Assembly (NCBI RefSeq): GCF_011683915.1
Contig: NZ_JAAQPH010000012.1
Span: 1-64,000 of the forward strand
DNA from: Pelagibius litoralis
GTDB lineage: Bacteria; Pseudomonadota; Alphaproteobacteria; Kiloniellales; Kiloniellaceae
Direction: 5' to 3'
Length of the DNA: 64,000 bases
Position numbers and translations under genes: made by a program. Below the pieces are notes generated by a model. It was not told the origin of the DNA and did no database searches. It was given only the letters and a program-made list of their open reading frames with translations. This document shows, piece after piece, positions 41,190-50,059 of this stretch. Every line of letters starts with the position of its first letter. Within the stretch, counting starts at the first letter, position 1.

Positions 41190-42230
41190 CGGGCTTGACC
41201 CTGATATACATGGTTCGATCAGCCCCGAACCTTCGCCGCCAAGCGTCGCAAGGCCGCACCATCCCCCTCACCCCGGCCCTCTCCCACCAGGGGAGAGGGG
41301 GAACCAAAATGAGCCCCCTACTTACCCTCTTCCCACCGTGGAAGAAGCATGCTCCATCAAAGCCGCCGCAAAAACCCTCTCCCCTCCGCGGGAGAGGGAG
41401 GGCCCCGCGCAGCGGGAGGGTGAGGGGGCCTTTGTTCCTTGTTTCACGCACCACCGGACAGCAACCGCACCCCGCCGCCCCACACTCCATCGTCATGCTC
41501 GGGCTTGACCCGAGCATCCATATTTCGGCCCGTCCCGAATCTTCGCCGTCAAGAACCGCACGGCGGCGCAATGGACCCTCGGATCAAGTCCGAGGGTGAC
41601 GGCGGTTTGAGCGGAGAAAGAGGGGAGCGCCCCTTACTTACCCTCTCCCCTCCGTGGGAGAGGGAGGGCCCCGCGCAGCGGGAGGGTGAGGGGGCTTTTT
41701 GTTTCTTGTTTCACGCACCACCGGACAGCAACCGCACCCCGCCGCCCCACACTCCATCGTCATGCTCGGGCTTGACCCGAGCATCCATATTTCGGCAAGT
41801 CCCGAGCCTTTACCGTTAAGCTCAGAACAGCGGCACAATGGACCCTCGGATCAAGTCCGAGGGTGACGGCGGTTTGAGCGGAGAAAGAGGGGAGCGCCCC
41901 TTACTTACCCTCTCCCCTCCGTGGGAGAGGGAGGGCCCCGCGCAGCGGGAGGGTGAGGGGGCTTTTTGTTTCCTGTTCCGCGCTCCACCGGACAGCAACC
42001 GCACCCCGCCGCCCCACACTCCATCGTCATGCTCGGGCTTGACCCGAGCATCCATATTTCGGCAAGTCCCGAACCTTTACCGTTAAGCTCAGAACAGCGG
42101 CGCAATGGACCCTCGGATCAAGTCCGAGGGTGACGGCGGTTTGAGCGGAGAGGGAGGGCAGCGACTCCTACTTACCCTCTCCCCTCCGCGGGAGAGGGAG
42201 GGCCCCGCGCAGCGGGAGGGTGAGGGGGAA
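41190..42230. repeat. Tandem array: three 267-bp units plus a degenerate leading unit
   Basis: Units with the palindrome ATGCTCGGG-CTTGA-CCCGAGCAT recur at 41495, 41762 and 42029, exactly 267 bases apart, covering 41429-42229. Each unit has a second palindrome ACCCTCGGA-TCAAG-TCCGAGGGT (41575-41597 in the first) and a CCCTCTCCC-type block. A degenerate unit stands at 41190-41428. There are no unique spacers, so this is not a CRISPR. Apparent genes through it are repeats of the same translation. It lies between dnaE2 and the RR-protein gene. Confidence 0.92.
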
Positions 42231-42244
42231 GCCCCCGCCGCGCC

Positions 42245-42850
42245 TTACCCCGCCGCCAGCCCCCTCAGGTCTTCCAGGGCGGCCTCCAGCCACTCGCGGT
42301 CTTCGTACATGTAGATGCGCCCGGTGCCGCGCCGCGCGGCGACGACGGCGAGATCGAGCTTGGCGTACAGCCCGGCGACCGTGCGCGCCGGGACGGCGAC
42401 GGCCTCGCGCACCGCCTCGCCATAGCGGTAGAAGAGGTCGCGGTCGTGAAGCCATGCGTCCCGGTCGCCGGGGCCGAGCGGTTCGCGCCAGGGTGCCGGC
42501 AGCATGTGGGAGGTGTCGTAGCCCCTGCGGGCATCGCGGATGTCGTGGAGGCGCTGGCGCAGGCGCCGGGCGCGGGCGTAGACCTTGCGCCGCTCCAGGG
42601 CCACCGCGATACGGCGGAACAGCTCGGCGTCGGGGTTGGGCAGCCCCGCATCGGCAGGGGGCGCGGCCAGGGCGGCGAGGGCCGGCAGGGCCAGCCCCAG
42701 GGCCGGCAGGGCGGCGGCGGCGGCCAGCAGGGTGCGGCGGGAAAGGGTTATGCCGAGGCCCGGCGCGGCCGGCCCGGATTCCCCAGGCGTTTCGGCGGGT
42801 TGATCGTTGCTGGAAGGGGGCGAATCCGTGGTAAAGCTGCTGATAGCCAT
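42245..42850 (-). CDS. Exported protein with RR-type signal, paralogue 2
   Basis: A 201-residue protein almost identical over its last 170 residues to the one at 3011-3739. The signal SRRTLLAAAAALPALGLALP begins at about residue 37, with a short Ser/Pro-rich leader (MAISSFTTDSPPSSNDQPAE). This is the more likely original form, since it lacks the repeat-encoded insertion of copy 1. The helical domain has the same HMLPAPWREPLGPGDRD and YMYEDREWLEAALEDLRGL. The function is unknown. The first 60 bases before the ATG are also conserved between the two copies (TGACTCCT ... GGTCAGGCGCGG). Divergent from a small XRE gene. Confidence 0.75.
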   Translation of the reverse strand: MAISSFTTDSPPSSNDQPAETPGESGPAAPGLGITLSRRTLLAAAAALPALGLALPALAALAAPPADAGLPNPDAELFRRIAVALERRKVYARARRLRQRLHDIRDARRGYDTSHMLPAPWREPLGPGDRDAWLHDRDLFYRYGEAVREAVAVPARTVAGLYAKLDLAVVAARRGTGRIYMYEDREWLEAALEDLRGLAAG

Positions 42851-42965
42851 GACCTGACTCCTAGTGCAGTCGGGTTGCGGTCAGGCGCGGGGCGGGTGTT
42901 CCAGCACCCCCTCGTGCCGCTCGGCCCCGGGCACAGCTTGCGCCCGGAGGTTGAAATGCTACCAT

Positions 42966-42984
42966 ACGCTTATGCAATCAGCGT
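42966..42984. promoter_or_regulatory. Weak operator candidate between RR-protein and XRE copy 2
   Basis: ACGCT-N9-AGCGT is a short inverted repeat in the AT-rich part of the divergent region, 53 bases before the XRE start. The corresponding region of copy 1 has a different repeat (GTTAGA-N7-TCTAAC), so if both are operators the regulators have diverged. Confidence 0.3.
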
Positions 42985-43036
42985 TTCCAGCGAAAAAATT
43001 GTCGTTAGTGAAGAATTTTCGGTCACTCAATCACCC

Positions 43037-43276
43037 ATGAGCCTCACCACCAAAGAACAACTGCGCGCCGCCCGCGCCATGCTGGACTGGTCGCAGCAAG
43101 ACCTCGCCGACCACAGCGGCGTTTCCCTCAGCAGCATCTTTCGTCTTGAGAACGGCAGCGGCCCCCTGGCCATCCGCCTGGACACCCTCCAAAAACTCCA
43201 AACCACCCTGGAAAAAGCCGGCATCCTCTTCCTCCCCGAAAACGGCGGCGGCCCGGGCTTGAGAACGCGGAAGTAG
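43037..43276 (+). CDS. Small XRE-family HTH regulator, copy 2
   Basis: A 79-residue XRE protein: LRAARAMLDWSQQDLADHSG, then VSLSSIFRLENGSGPLAIRLDTLQKLQTTLEKAGILFLPEN and a GPGLRTRK tail. It is homologous to the gene at 3903-4136 but more divergent than the neighbouring RR-protein is, which suggests that the regulators changed faster or have different origins. ATG 43037 was chosen by alignment with copy 1 (MSLT). It probably represses its own and the divergent promoter. Confidence 0.85.
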   Translation: MSLTTKEQLRAARAMLDWSQQDLADHSGVSLSSIFRLENGSGPLAIRLDTLQKLQTTLEKAGILFLPENGGGPGLRTRK

Positions 43277-43587
43277 GGGACAGAGTACGTCGATCTGAAG
43301 AAGCAAAGCGCAGCGCGCATTAAACCTGTTCACTCTGCGAATCGACCCTTTCTCATCTAACCAGCAACTTGAACCCGATTAGCGAAGTCTCGAGAGCTTC
43401 GTGGAGCGAATGAAAAGGCACATGTTTTCCTCGTGCGTAGATAAGGATAGCAGTTGTGTGAACAGGACTGGATCGTGCTACTGAGATGTGCATCATCGTT
43501 TAAGTGGTCTAGTCGGATTCGACGCGAGAGCTAACAAGTCCACGCAAAAATGTTTCTCTTGCATTGGCGGTCAAAAACTGAAAAAAG
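43277..43587. other. AT-richer intergenic region, no gene seen
   Basis: No coding frame is convincing. GC falls clearly below that of the regulator gene and stays low through the methyltransferase gene, so the edge of the acquired R-M block probably lies here. No clear promoter or inverted repeat was recognised. Confidence 0.5.
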
Positions 43588-44523
43588 ATGACTATGATAC
43601 CCATTCATTCAACAGAGCTAGGGCAATTATACGAAGCAGACTGTTTCGATATGATGCGTAACCTAGAAGATGAGTCGGTCGACCTTGCTTTCGCAGACCC
43701 GCCTTTCAATCTTGGAAAACAATATGCGTCGAAAATTAATGACGCCCGCGCTAGCGAGGACTACCTAGATTGGAGTCGTCGGTGGATCGACGAGATAATT
43801 CGGTTGCTGAAGCCAGGCGGCGCGCTATTTCTCTGGAATCTGCCAAAGTGGAATTTGCCGCTGGGTGCGTACGTTGGTGAGAAGCTCACTTTCCGGCATT
43901 GGATTACAGTTGATATCAAGTACTCCCTACCCATCACAGGTAGGCTTTACCCATCACACTATTCATTGCTCTATTTTATTAAGGGGAAGCGCCCGGCTAT
44001 TTTTCATCCGGACAGGTTACCCATGCCTTGTTGCCGACATTGTGGCGGCGAGCTAAAGGATTATGGTGGATACAAGAACAAGATGAACCCAAAGGGTGTC
44101 AGCTTATCCGACGTATGGGTTGATATCCCGCCGGTGCGTCACGCCAAATACAAGAAACGTGCGGCGAACGGGCTTGCGTTGAAACTAATGGATCGCGTTG
44201 TGAGTATAGCTTCAGATCCAGGGTCTCTCGTGCTAGACCCGTTTGGCGGATCGGGAACCACCTATGTTGCGGCGGAACTCAACGGTCGACGCTGGATAGG
44301 CTCTGAACTGGATTGCTCAGATATTATCGATCGATTTGCCGACATTGATGCTGATGCAAATCACCTTAAGGAAATCCACTCAAATAAGAACGTCCTCTTT
44401 ACCGAAGCTGATATTAAGCGTCGGCGTAAATCCGGATTGCCTTTGTCTCGGGATTATCGTGTGGACGCAAATGGCAAGCCATCGTGCGCTTGTGATGAGC
44501 CACAGGGCAGTCTGTCTATTTAA
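43588..44523 (+). CDS. DNA methyltransferase of a type II R-M system
   Basis: A 311-residue site-specific methyltransferase of the beta order: motif IV D37-P-P-F40 (VDLAFADPPFNLG), then motif I DPFGGSGTT (217-225). D-P-P-F fits adenine N6 modification, although cytosine N4 cannot be excluded. A cysteine cluster C148-C149-x2-C152 (CCRHCGG) precedes KMNPKGVSLSDVWVDIPPV. The stop overlaps the convergent endonuclease stop by three to four bases. It protects the host DNA against that enzyme. The recognition site is unknown. GC and codon use are lower than the surroundings, a sign of transfer. Confidence 0.88.
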   Translation: MTMIPIHSTELGQLYEADCFDMMRNLEDESVDLAFADPPFNLGKQYASKINDARASEDYLDWSRRWIDEIIRLLKPGGALFLWNLPKWNLPLGAYVGEKLTFRHWITVDIKYSLPITGRLYPSHYSLLYFIKGKRPAIFHPDRLPMPCCRHCGGELKDYGGYKNKMNPKGVSLSDVWVDIPPVRHAKYKKRAANGLALKLMDRVVSIASDPGSLVLDPFGGSGTTYVAAELNGRRWIGSELDCSDIIDRFADIDADANHLKEIHSNKNVLFTEADIKRRRKSGLPLSRDYRVDANGKPSCACDEPQGSLSI

Positions 44524-45230
44524 CGGCGCTTAGCGCGGCCCTCGCGAGCGCGCCCATCCAAGCCAGAAGGCAAATACTGGTGTTTAGGGTCGTCTGTGAG
44601 TTCATCATGCTCGACAACGGTAATCGCAAGCAAGCCGCGGTCTGTGGTCGCTTTCAGTTCGGCCCAAAACCGCAAATAGCCGGAAAGCTCATCTATGTTC
44701 CCAATGCGATCCGTTAGATGCCTGTATAGCGGTCGGCTAGGAACAATCAAAACGCCCACCTGGATAGCGCCGTTCTGCAACGCGATTGTCAGCTTATTTA
44801 AGCTTCGGTGGCTTGACGAAATGTTCCCGGTCTCCCATTCGATAGCCACTTGAACGCCGGCGTCGGTATGCGTGACGAAATCAAACCCACCAAAGCTTGA
44901 CGCTTTCTCTGGGTGGTACTCTTCTCCCGATGGGTACAGTGTAATTGAAGGCTGAAGACGCTTCTGTTCGAACTTTACAGCGGCTTCAGGTTCCCAGCTT
45001 TCAGCCCTGGTCATGTGGTCGAAAAAGCGTTCTTTCAAATATTTGACGCCGTTACGCTTCCACTTGCCATCTGCGTCCTTCATTTTGCGCCGTAGTTTCA
45101 AAGCGCCGGTTCCCAGAGGGTGATCGATACTTTCAATTGAATTTTTGTAGCTGGCGTGAATGGTATGCCAGTCAGCGGAAGAGGAAATATCCCCGTGATC
45201 GAACAGGATAAGGGTGCGTAGCCACTTCAT
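44520..45230 (-). CDS. Putative type II restriction endonuclease (BamHI/BglII-like core)
   Basis: A 236-residue protein that I assign as the endonuclease mainly from context: between a C protein and a methyltransferase. The centre reads FDFVTHTDAGVQVAIEWETGNISSS (about 116-140), a PD-(D/E)XK-type core with D117 and the E131-x-E133 pair. BamHI has the same E-x-E catalytic pattern; BglII a related one. The following LNKLTIALQNGAIQVGVLIVPSRPLY is like the strand-helix of the BglII group. The ATG overlaps the stop of the C-protein gene (ATGA). The specificity is not known. Confidence 0.7.
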   Translation of the reverse strand: MKWLRTLILFDHGDISSSADWHTIHASYKNSIESIDHPLGTGALKLRRKMKDADGKWKRNGVKYLKERFFDHMTRAESWEPEAAVKFEQKRLQPSITLYPSGEEYHPEKASSFGGFDFVTHTDAGVQVAIEWETGNISSSHRSLNKLTIALQNGAIQVGVLIVPSRPLYRHLTDRIGNIDELSGYLRFWAELKATTDRGLLAITVVEHDELTDDPKHQYLPSGLDGRAREGRAKRR

Positions 45231-45457
45231 TCCAGGTTACCTGGGATACCTGAAGTCAGCTCAGCCAAGTCACACTCGAGCGCCTCACAAATCTGGCAAA
45301 GCACTGTAAAGGTGAGATTACGCTCTCCACGCTCCACGCCGCCGATATATGAGCGATCGATACCTGCATTTTCTGCTAGGTCTTCTTGGGTCCAGCCATT
45401 TTGCGTACGTTTCTGTCGTATGCGTCGGCCAAGAACACTGAGAACTGCTTTATTCAC
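45227..45457 (-). CDS. R-M controller (C) protein, XRE type
   Basis: A 76-residue HTH protein typical of restriction-modification controllers: LGRRIRQKRTQNGWTQEDLAENAGIDRSYIGGVERGERNLTFTVLCQICEALECDLAELT. C proteins first activate their own and the endonuclease genes, then repress, which delays the endonuclease until DNA is methylated. The start is GTG 45457, next to a GGGACT half site; such genes are often leaderless. It overlaps the endonuclease gene by four bases, so both are on one transcript. Confidence 0.88.
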   Translation of the reverse strand: MNKAVLSVLGRRIRQKRTQNGWTQEDLAENAGIDRSYIGGVERGERNLTFTVLCQICEALECDLAELTSGIPGNLE

Positions 45458-45480
45458 AGTCCCGAAGATCTGCTAAATGC

Positions 45481-45493
45481 GGACCATGAGTCC
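45481..45493 (-). promoter_or_regulatory. C-box-like operator
   Basis: On the minus strand the sequence is GGACTCATGGTCC, which matches 9 of 11 bases of the C-box GACTTATAGTC and is flanked by a perfect GGAC/GTCC pair. Its centre is 30 bases upstream of the C-gene GTG start. A further GGGACT half site directly precedes the start codon. Confidence 0.55.
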
Positions 45494-45590
45494 ACGGACG
45501 ATGATCCCCATTTCTCTGCTCAGCGCTGAAATTCTGGATCAGTCAGTGCCCGCTGCTTCGAAAGTTGCTCAGATTGCCGTGATCTACCCC

Positions 45591-46751
45591 TCAACACCCC
45601 GCCGCCACGCTCTCCGCTTCCGCCACCATCACCGGGCCGCTGAGGTCCGCCAGCGCCGCCGCTTCCGCAGTCCTCACCATCGGGGTGCCGGTCAGGTTGG
45701 CTTGCAGCCAGTCGAGGTCGCCTTCGGCGCTGCGTTCGCTGGGGCGGCGCTCGGGTGCTGTGGGGGCGAGGCCCGCTGGTGTCTCGCGGGCGATGGCGAA
45801 GCGGAAGACGTAGTTGGGCGTCATCCCCATGCGCAGGTCGGCGACGTGGATCTCGCCGCCGCTTTCCTCGATGCGGTAAAAGCCGTCGCTGAATTCGGCG
45901 AGCTTGGCGAGGGCCACGGCCCCGCCTTGTGACGCTTCGCCGCCCTCCGATGCCTCGCCCGAACCCGCCAGGGCCTCCAGGCAGCCCAGGCGCCCAAGGC
46001 CCTCGGTCCCGCGCGGGTGCACATAGGCGGTGATGCTGTCCTGCCCGCCCAGCAGGGGGATGTAGAGGTTGATGTAGCGCCCCTCGTTGCCCTGGCCGTC
46101 CACCGCGATCACCTTCCACAGCAGGGTGTTGAAGGGCGTCGGGCTGCCCAGCAGGCGCTCGGGGTAGATGCCGGCTTGGGACAGCAGGGTCGCGGCCCGG
46201 GCCTGCACCACCTGCTGCGCCGCCAGCCCCCAGCCGAGATAGGCCGTGGAGAAGATGAGGGCGCCGGTCAGCGCCCGGCCGAAACCCGACGACCAGGAGC
46301 GCAGGCAGAAGGCCCAGACCATGACGATCAGCAGCGGCAGGGTATAGAGGGGGTCGATGATGAAGATCGATCCGGTGCCCACGGGGTCGGGCAGGATCGG
46401 CCAGAACACCCGGGTGCCGTAGACCGTCAGCGCGTCGATCAGCGCGTGGGTGACGAAGATCAGATAGACCGCGAGGTAGGTGCGCAGGCGCTGGTTCTTC
46501 AGCGTCTCGAAGAGGCGGACGAGGGCCTCGCCGAACAGCGGCGTCACCAGGGCCTGGATGAAAAACGAATGGCTCGGCCCGCGGTGCAGGGTGAAGGAAT
46601 CGATCGGGTCGTCGAAGGGATAGAGCACGTCCATGTCGGGCAGGGTGCCCAGCAGCCCCCCGGTCACCGCGGCCTTCCAGGGCCCCATGCGTTTGCCGAG
46701 CACGGCGGCGCCGATGGTCGCGCCGAGCGCGAACTGGGTAACGGAATCCAT
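45591..46751 (-). CDS. Membrane-bound metal-dependent hydrolase (YdjM-like)
   Basis: A 386-residue protein. The first 200 residues show about five spans with the YdjM/DUF457 histidine motifs: GGLLGTLPDMDVLYPFDD, HRGPSHSF (about 58-65) and VTHALIDAL (about 97-105). These are metal ligands in the inner-membrane hydrolase family, whose substrate is unknown. The C-terminal 180 residues are soluble (VIAVDGQGNEGRYINLYIPLL...). Start ATG 46751 was chosen; 20 proline-rich residues upstream are probably not translated. The last codons reach near the start of the R-M block. Confidence 0.82.
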   Translation of the reverse strand: MDSVTQFALGATIGAAVLGKRMGPWKAAVTGGLLGTLPDMDVLYPFDDPIDSFTLHRGPSHSFFIQALVTPLFGEALVRLFETLKNQRLRTYLAVYLIFVTHALIDALTVYGTRVFWPILPDPVGTGSIFIIDPLYTLPLLIVMVWAFCLRSWSSGFGRALTGALIFSTAYLGWGLAAQQVVQARAATLLSQAGIYPERLLGSPTPFNTLLWKVIAVDGQGNEGRYINLYIPLLGGQDSITAYVHPRGTEGLGRLGCLEALAGSGEASEGGEASQGGAVALAKLAEFSDGFYRIEESGGEIHVADLRMGMTPNYVFRFAIARETPAGLAPTAPERRPSERSAEGDLDWLQANLTGTPMVRTAEAAALADLSGPVMVAEAESVAAGC

Positions 46752-46885
46752 AGGGGCGGGGCTCTCTTTCGGGGGCGGGGCCGGGCGAGCCGGTGTGGCC
46801 GGGTTGGGGGGCAAGGCTCCCGAGAAGATATAGGTGGGCGGGCGGCGATGTCACGGCCCCCTTTTGGAGCGGCCGGACAGCGGCG

Positions 46886-47260
46886 GGAATCACCCTCACC
46901 CCGGCCCTCTCCCATCGAGGGAGAGGGGGATTGCAGGGCTGCGGTATCGGGAGTTGAGCTTTTCCGCCAAGAGGGAGGGGGGAGACTGGGTGATGCGCCG
47001 CCGCTGGAATCCCCTCTCCCCTCGTGGGAGAGGGAGGGCCCCGCGTCAGCGGGAGGGTGAGGGGGGTAAGCATCCCGCGTCAGCGGGAGGGTGAGGGGGG
47101 TAAGCATCCCGCGTCAGCGGGAGGGTGAGGGGGCTTCTGCGCCGATGCCGCCTTCCCCTCAAAGTCTGGCTGATAATCTTCGCTTGCGAGAGTCACCCTC
47201 ACCCCGGCCCTCTCCCATCAAGAGAGAGGGGGAACCAGCGGAGGCGGAAAAACCTTGTCC
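46886..47260. repeat. CCCTCACCC-type repeat cluster with triplicated 34-base piece
   Basis: Palindromic repeat units of the family at 2291-3003. A 34-base piece (CATCCCGCGTCAGCGGGAGG...GTGAGGGGGGTAAG) is repeated in tandem at about 47033-47139. It lies between the hydrolase gene and the lone DctP gene; no coding sequence is supported in 46752-47321. Confidence 0.85.
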
Positions 47261-47321
47261 CCCCGGTGGGAGAGAAGGGCACCGCGAAGCAGTCAAGCGA
47301 CTGACCTGGTGAAGCAGGCAG

Positions 47322-48371
47322 CTACTGCGCGCTGTACCCGGCGACCAGGGCGCGGGCCTCGTCCAACAGCGCCTGGCCGTCCTTACCGGACTTCTTCATT
47401 TCGGCCATCCAGGCATCGACGACCGGGGCGGTTGCCGCCTGCCAACGGGCCAGTTCCTCGCCCTCGATGGTGTGGAAGCTGTCGCCGAGCTGGGCAGCGG
47501 CCTCGCGGCCCGGCGCTTCGGCCTCATCCCAGACTTGGCCGATCTGCTTGGCCAGGGGAATACCGGAATTGTTGTCGATCACCTGGCGCAGGTCGTCGGG
47601 CAGCGACTCATATCTGGCTTTGTTCATGGCAAAGAGGAACACGGCGGTGTAAAGCCCGCGGTCGCCGCCGATCTCGGTATGGCTCTGGGTCAGTTCATGG
47701 ACCTTCAGCGGGCGGGTGACTTCGAAAGGCAGGAGGGCGCCTTCGACGACCCCTTTCGACAGGGCCTCCGGAACCGCCGGAACCGGCATGCCGACCGGGG
47801 TGGCGCCCAGGTTCTTGAGCGCGATGTTGGTCATGCGGGTGGGGGCCCGGACTTTCAGGCCCTTCAGGTCTTCCAGGTTGCGCACCTCTTTGCCGCGCAT
47901 GTGAAAGCTGCCCGGGGCATGGACGTGGAACATCAAGGGGTGGATGTCCTTGAACTCCTCGCGCGCGTGCTTCTCGTAGAATGCATGAGCGGCCTGGCTG
48001 GTCGCTTCGGCGGAGGCGGCCATGAACGGCAGTTCGAAGACCTCCATCGTCGGGAAGCGCCCGGCGGTATAACCCGGCAGCGTCCAGACGATGTCCACCA
48101 CGCCGTCGCGGGCCTGATCGAAAAGCTGCGGCGGTTTGCCGCCAAGCTGCATGGCCGGATAGATCTCAATGCTGATGCGGCCCTGGGACTCGGCTTCGAC
48201 TTTTGCCGCCCAGGGCGCGATGAAGTCTTTGTGGGTCGTCGAAGGGGGCGGCAGGAAGTGGTGGATGCGCAGCGTAACTTCCTGGGCTGTCGCAGGCCCT
48301 GTGACCATGGTGCCGGCCAGCAGGGCCAGCGGCAGCGCCAGACAGCGCAGAAGACGGTTGATGTGCAGCAT
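47322..48371 (-). CDS. TRAP transporter substrate-binding protein (orphan)
   Basis: A 349-residue periplasmic DctP-family protein. Signal peptide about 1-29 (LALPLALLAGTMVTGPATA). The fold is seen in TLRIHHFLPPPSTTHKDFIAPWAAKVEAESQGRISIEIYPAMQLGGKPPQLFDQARDGVVDIVW, and RNLEDLKGLKVRAPTRMTN carries the ligand arginine. No permease genes stand beside it, so it would have to use a membrane pair encoded elsewhere. The ligand is unknown. Divergent from maleylacetoacetate isomerase. Confidence 0.9.
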   Translation of the reverse strand: MLHINRLLRCLALPLALLAGTMVTGPATAQEVTLRIHHFLPPPSTTHKDFIAPWAAKVEAESQGRISIEIYPAMQLGGKPPQLFDQARDGVVDIVWTLPGYTAGRFPTMEVFELPFMAASAEATSQAAHAFYEKHAREEFKDIHPLMFHVHAPGSFHMRGKEVRNLEDLKGLKVRAPTRMTNIALKNLGATPVGMPVPAVPEALSKGVVEGALLPFEVTRPLKVHELTQSHTEIGGDRGLYTAVFLFAMNKARYESLPDDLRQVIDNNSGIPLAKQIGQVWDEAEAPGREAAAQLGDSFHTIEGEELARWQAATAPVVDAWMAEMKKSGKDGQALLDEARALVAGYSAQ

Positions 48372-48564
48372 CTCGAGACCTCCCTGATCGCCCCTTATGC
48401 CCAAGCCGGGCAGCGCTTGTCCTTGCGCAGGGCGGTAGTCTTTTTCGCCGTGCCTTGTGGGCACCCTGAAGGAATGACATACAATGAGCCGCCCGCGGAT
48501 CAAAAGATATTCGCGACAGCGGGGCCCGGGCCGCCAGGAAGCAGGCCAAACTGCGGGAGTCGGC

Positions 48565-49224
48565 ATGAAACTGCACAACTACTTTCGAAGCTCGACCTCC
48601 TACCGCGTTCGCATAGCGCTCGCCCTGAAGGGGCTGCCTTACGAATACGTCTCCTACCACCTGCGCGAAGGCGAACAGCGCGGCGAGAGCTATCTCTCGA
48701 TCAACCCGCAGGGTTTGGTGCCGACGCTCGAGCTCGACGGCGAGGGTGTCGAAACCGGCGCCCTGCTGCCCCAGTCCATGGCGATTTTGGAATACCTGGA
48801 CGAAGCCTACCCGGAACCGCCGCTGTTGCCGCAGGGCCCGCTGGAGCGGGCGCGGGTGCGCAGCCTGGCCTATGCGGTTGCCTGCGACATCCATCCGCTG
48901 AACAACCTGCGGGTCCTGAACTACCTGGTCGGGCCCCTGGGCCAGGACCGGAAAGTCCAGGGGGAATGGTTTCGTCATTGGGTGGCGGTTGAATTCGCGG
49001 CGCTGGAGCAGCGCCTCGCCGATGAGCCGCAGACCGGCCGCTTCTGTCACGGCGACAGCCCCGGCTTGGCCGATCTCTGCCTGGTGCCCCAGGTCGTCAA
49101 CGGGCGGCGCTTTGACTGCGACATGACGCCCTATCCGACCATCCGGCGGATCCATGAGGCCTGCATGGAAATATCCGCTTTTGTCGAAGCGGCACCCGAC
49201 CGCCAGCCCGACACAGAAAACTGA
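48565..49224 (+). CDS. maiA: Maleylacetoacetate isomerase (zeta-class GST)
   Basis: A 219-residue zeta-class glutathione transferase that isomerises maleylacetoacetate to fumarylacetoacetate in tyrosine/homogentisate breakdown. The glutathione-site motif is SSTSYRVRIALALKG (about 9-23; S-S-C-x-W type in others), then INPQGLVPTLELDG and QSMAILEYLDE. The C-terminal helical domain has LLPQGPLERARVRSLAYAVACDIHPLNNLRVLNYL. No other homogentisate pathway genes lie beside it. ATG 48565 fits the family start. Confidence 0.92.
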   Translation: MKLHNYFRSSTSYRVRIALALKGLPYEYVSYHLREGEQRGESYLSINPQGLVPTLELDGEGVETGALLPQSMAILEYLDEAYPEPPLLPQGPLERARVRSLAYAVACDIHPLNNLRVLNYLVGPLGQDRKVQGEWFRHWVAVEFAALEQRLADEPQTGRFCHGDSPGLADLCLVPQVVNGRRFDCDMTPYPTIRRIHEACMEISAFVEAAPDRQPDTEN

Positions 49225-49340
49225 CCTGAGTTTTTTCGTGGCTGTGTGTCGTTTGCAGTATTGATTCCTAGCCACTGCGAACCACGTCAGACTAGGATGC
49301 GCCACTGAACAAAGACATCGATTCGAGGAGAGATCAGCCG

Positions 49341-49823
49341 ATGAAGGGCGACAAGGGCGTCATCGAGCACCTGAACAAGGTGCTGAAAAACGAACTGACC
49401 GCGATCAACCAGTACTTCCTGCATTCGCGCATGCTGAAGGACTGGGGCGTCACCCGTCTGGCCGAGCACGAGTACGAAGAATCCATCGACGAAATGAAGC
49501 ACGCCGATCAGCTGATCGAGCGGATCCTGTTTCTGGAGGGCCTGCCGAACCTTCAGGATCTGGGCAAGCTGATGATCGGTGAGAACGTCAAGGAGGTCAT
49601 GGAGTGCGATCTCAAGCTTGAGATGATGGCCATCCCCGATCTTCGTGACGCCGTCGCCCACTGCGAGTCGGTGAACGATTATGTCTCCCGGGAGCTTTTC
49701 GTCGACATTCTGGATTCAGAGGAAGAGCACGTCGATTGGCTGGAAACCAACCTGGGCCTGATCGACAAGATGGGGCTGGAGAACTTTGTGCAGCATCAGA
49801 GCGGGCACGGCGGCGGCTCCTGA
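49341..49823 (+). CDS. bfr: Bacterioferritin
   Basis: A 160-residue subunit of the 24-mer iron store. All ferroxidase ligands are at the standard positions: E18, E51, H54, E94, E127 and H130. M52, the haem ligand, is also present ([10 protein letters not shown]). A 12-residue histidine/glycine tail (SGHGGGS) is additional. The protein stores ferric iron; the Bfd protein encoded close by in the opposite direction helps release it. No Irr/Fur site was recognised directly upstream. Confidence 0.96.
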   Translation: MKGDKGVIEHLNKVLKNELTAINQYFLHSRMLKDWGVTRLAEHEYEESIDEMKHADQLIERILFLEGLPNLQDLGKLMIGENVKEVMECDLKLEMMAIPDLRDAVAHCESVNDYVSRELFVDILDSEEEHVDWLETNLGLIDKMGLENFVQHQSGHGGGS

Positions 49824-50059
49824 CGGCATCAATCGGAATTTGCCGGAGGCGGGCAACGGCGTCCGGCCGTCTTCAGGTTTTAGTCCTGTCGAGCCGGGCT
49901 GTAGACTTGTCGCCGGATTGATCGCGCTTGCGGTCTGAGGCGGTGGGCAGACCGGCAGTTTTACGCTTCCTGACTTGGCGCCGATTGTAAAACCACTGCA
50001 GAACGGCAACCAATTGGCCATCGGGTAGGTTGCCCCAGAGGTGCATCTTTCCGGCCCCT

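Noticed and set aside
41429-42229. CRISPR-like periodicity
   Set aside because: Whole 267-bp units repeat with nearly identical interiors; there are no short identical repeats with unique spacers and no cas genes.
45520-47073. 517-residue minus-strand frame overlapping the YdjM-like gene
   Set aside because: Frame-shifted shadow of the metal-dependent hydrolase gene; it begins in repeats and has low-complexity Arg/Pro/Gly composition.
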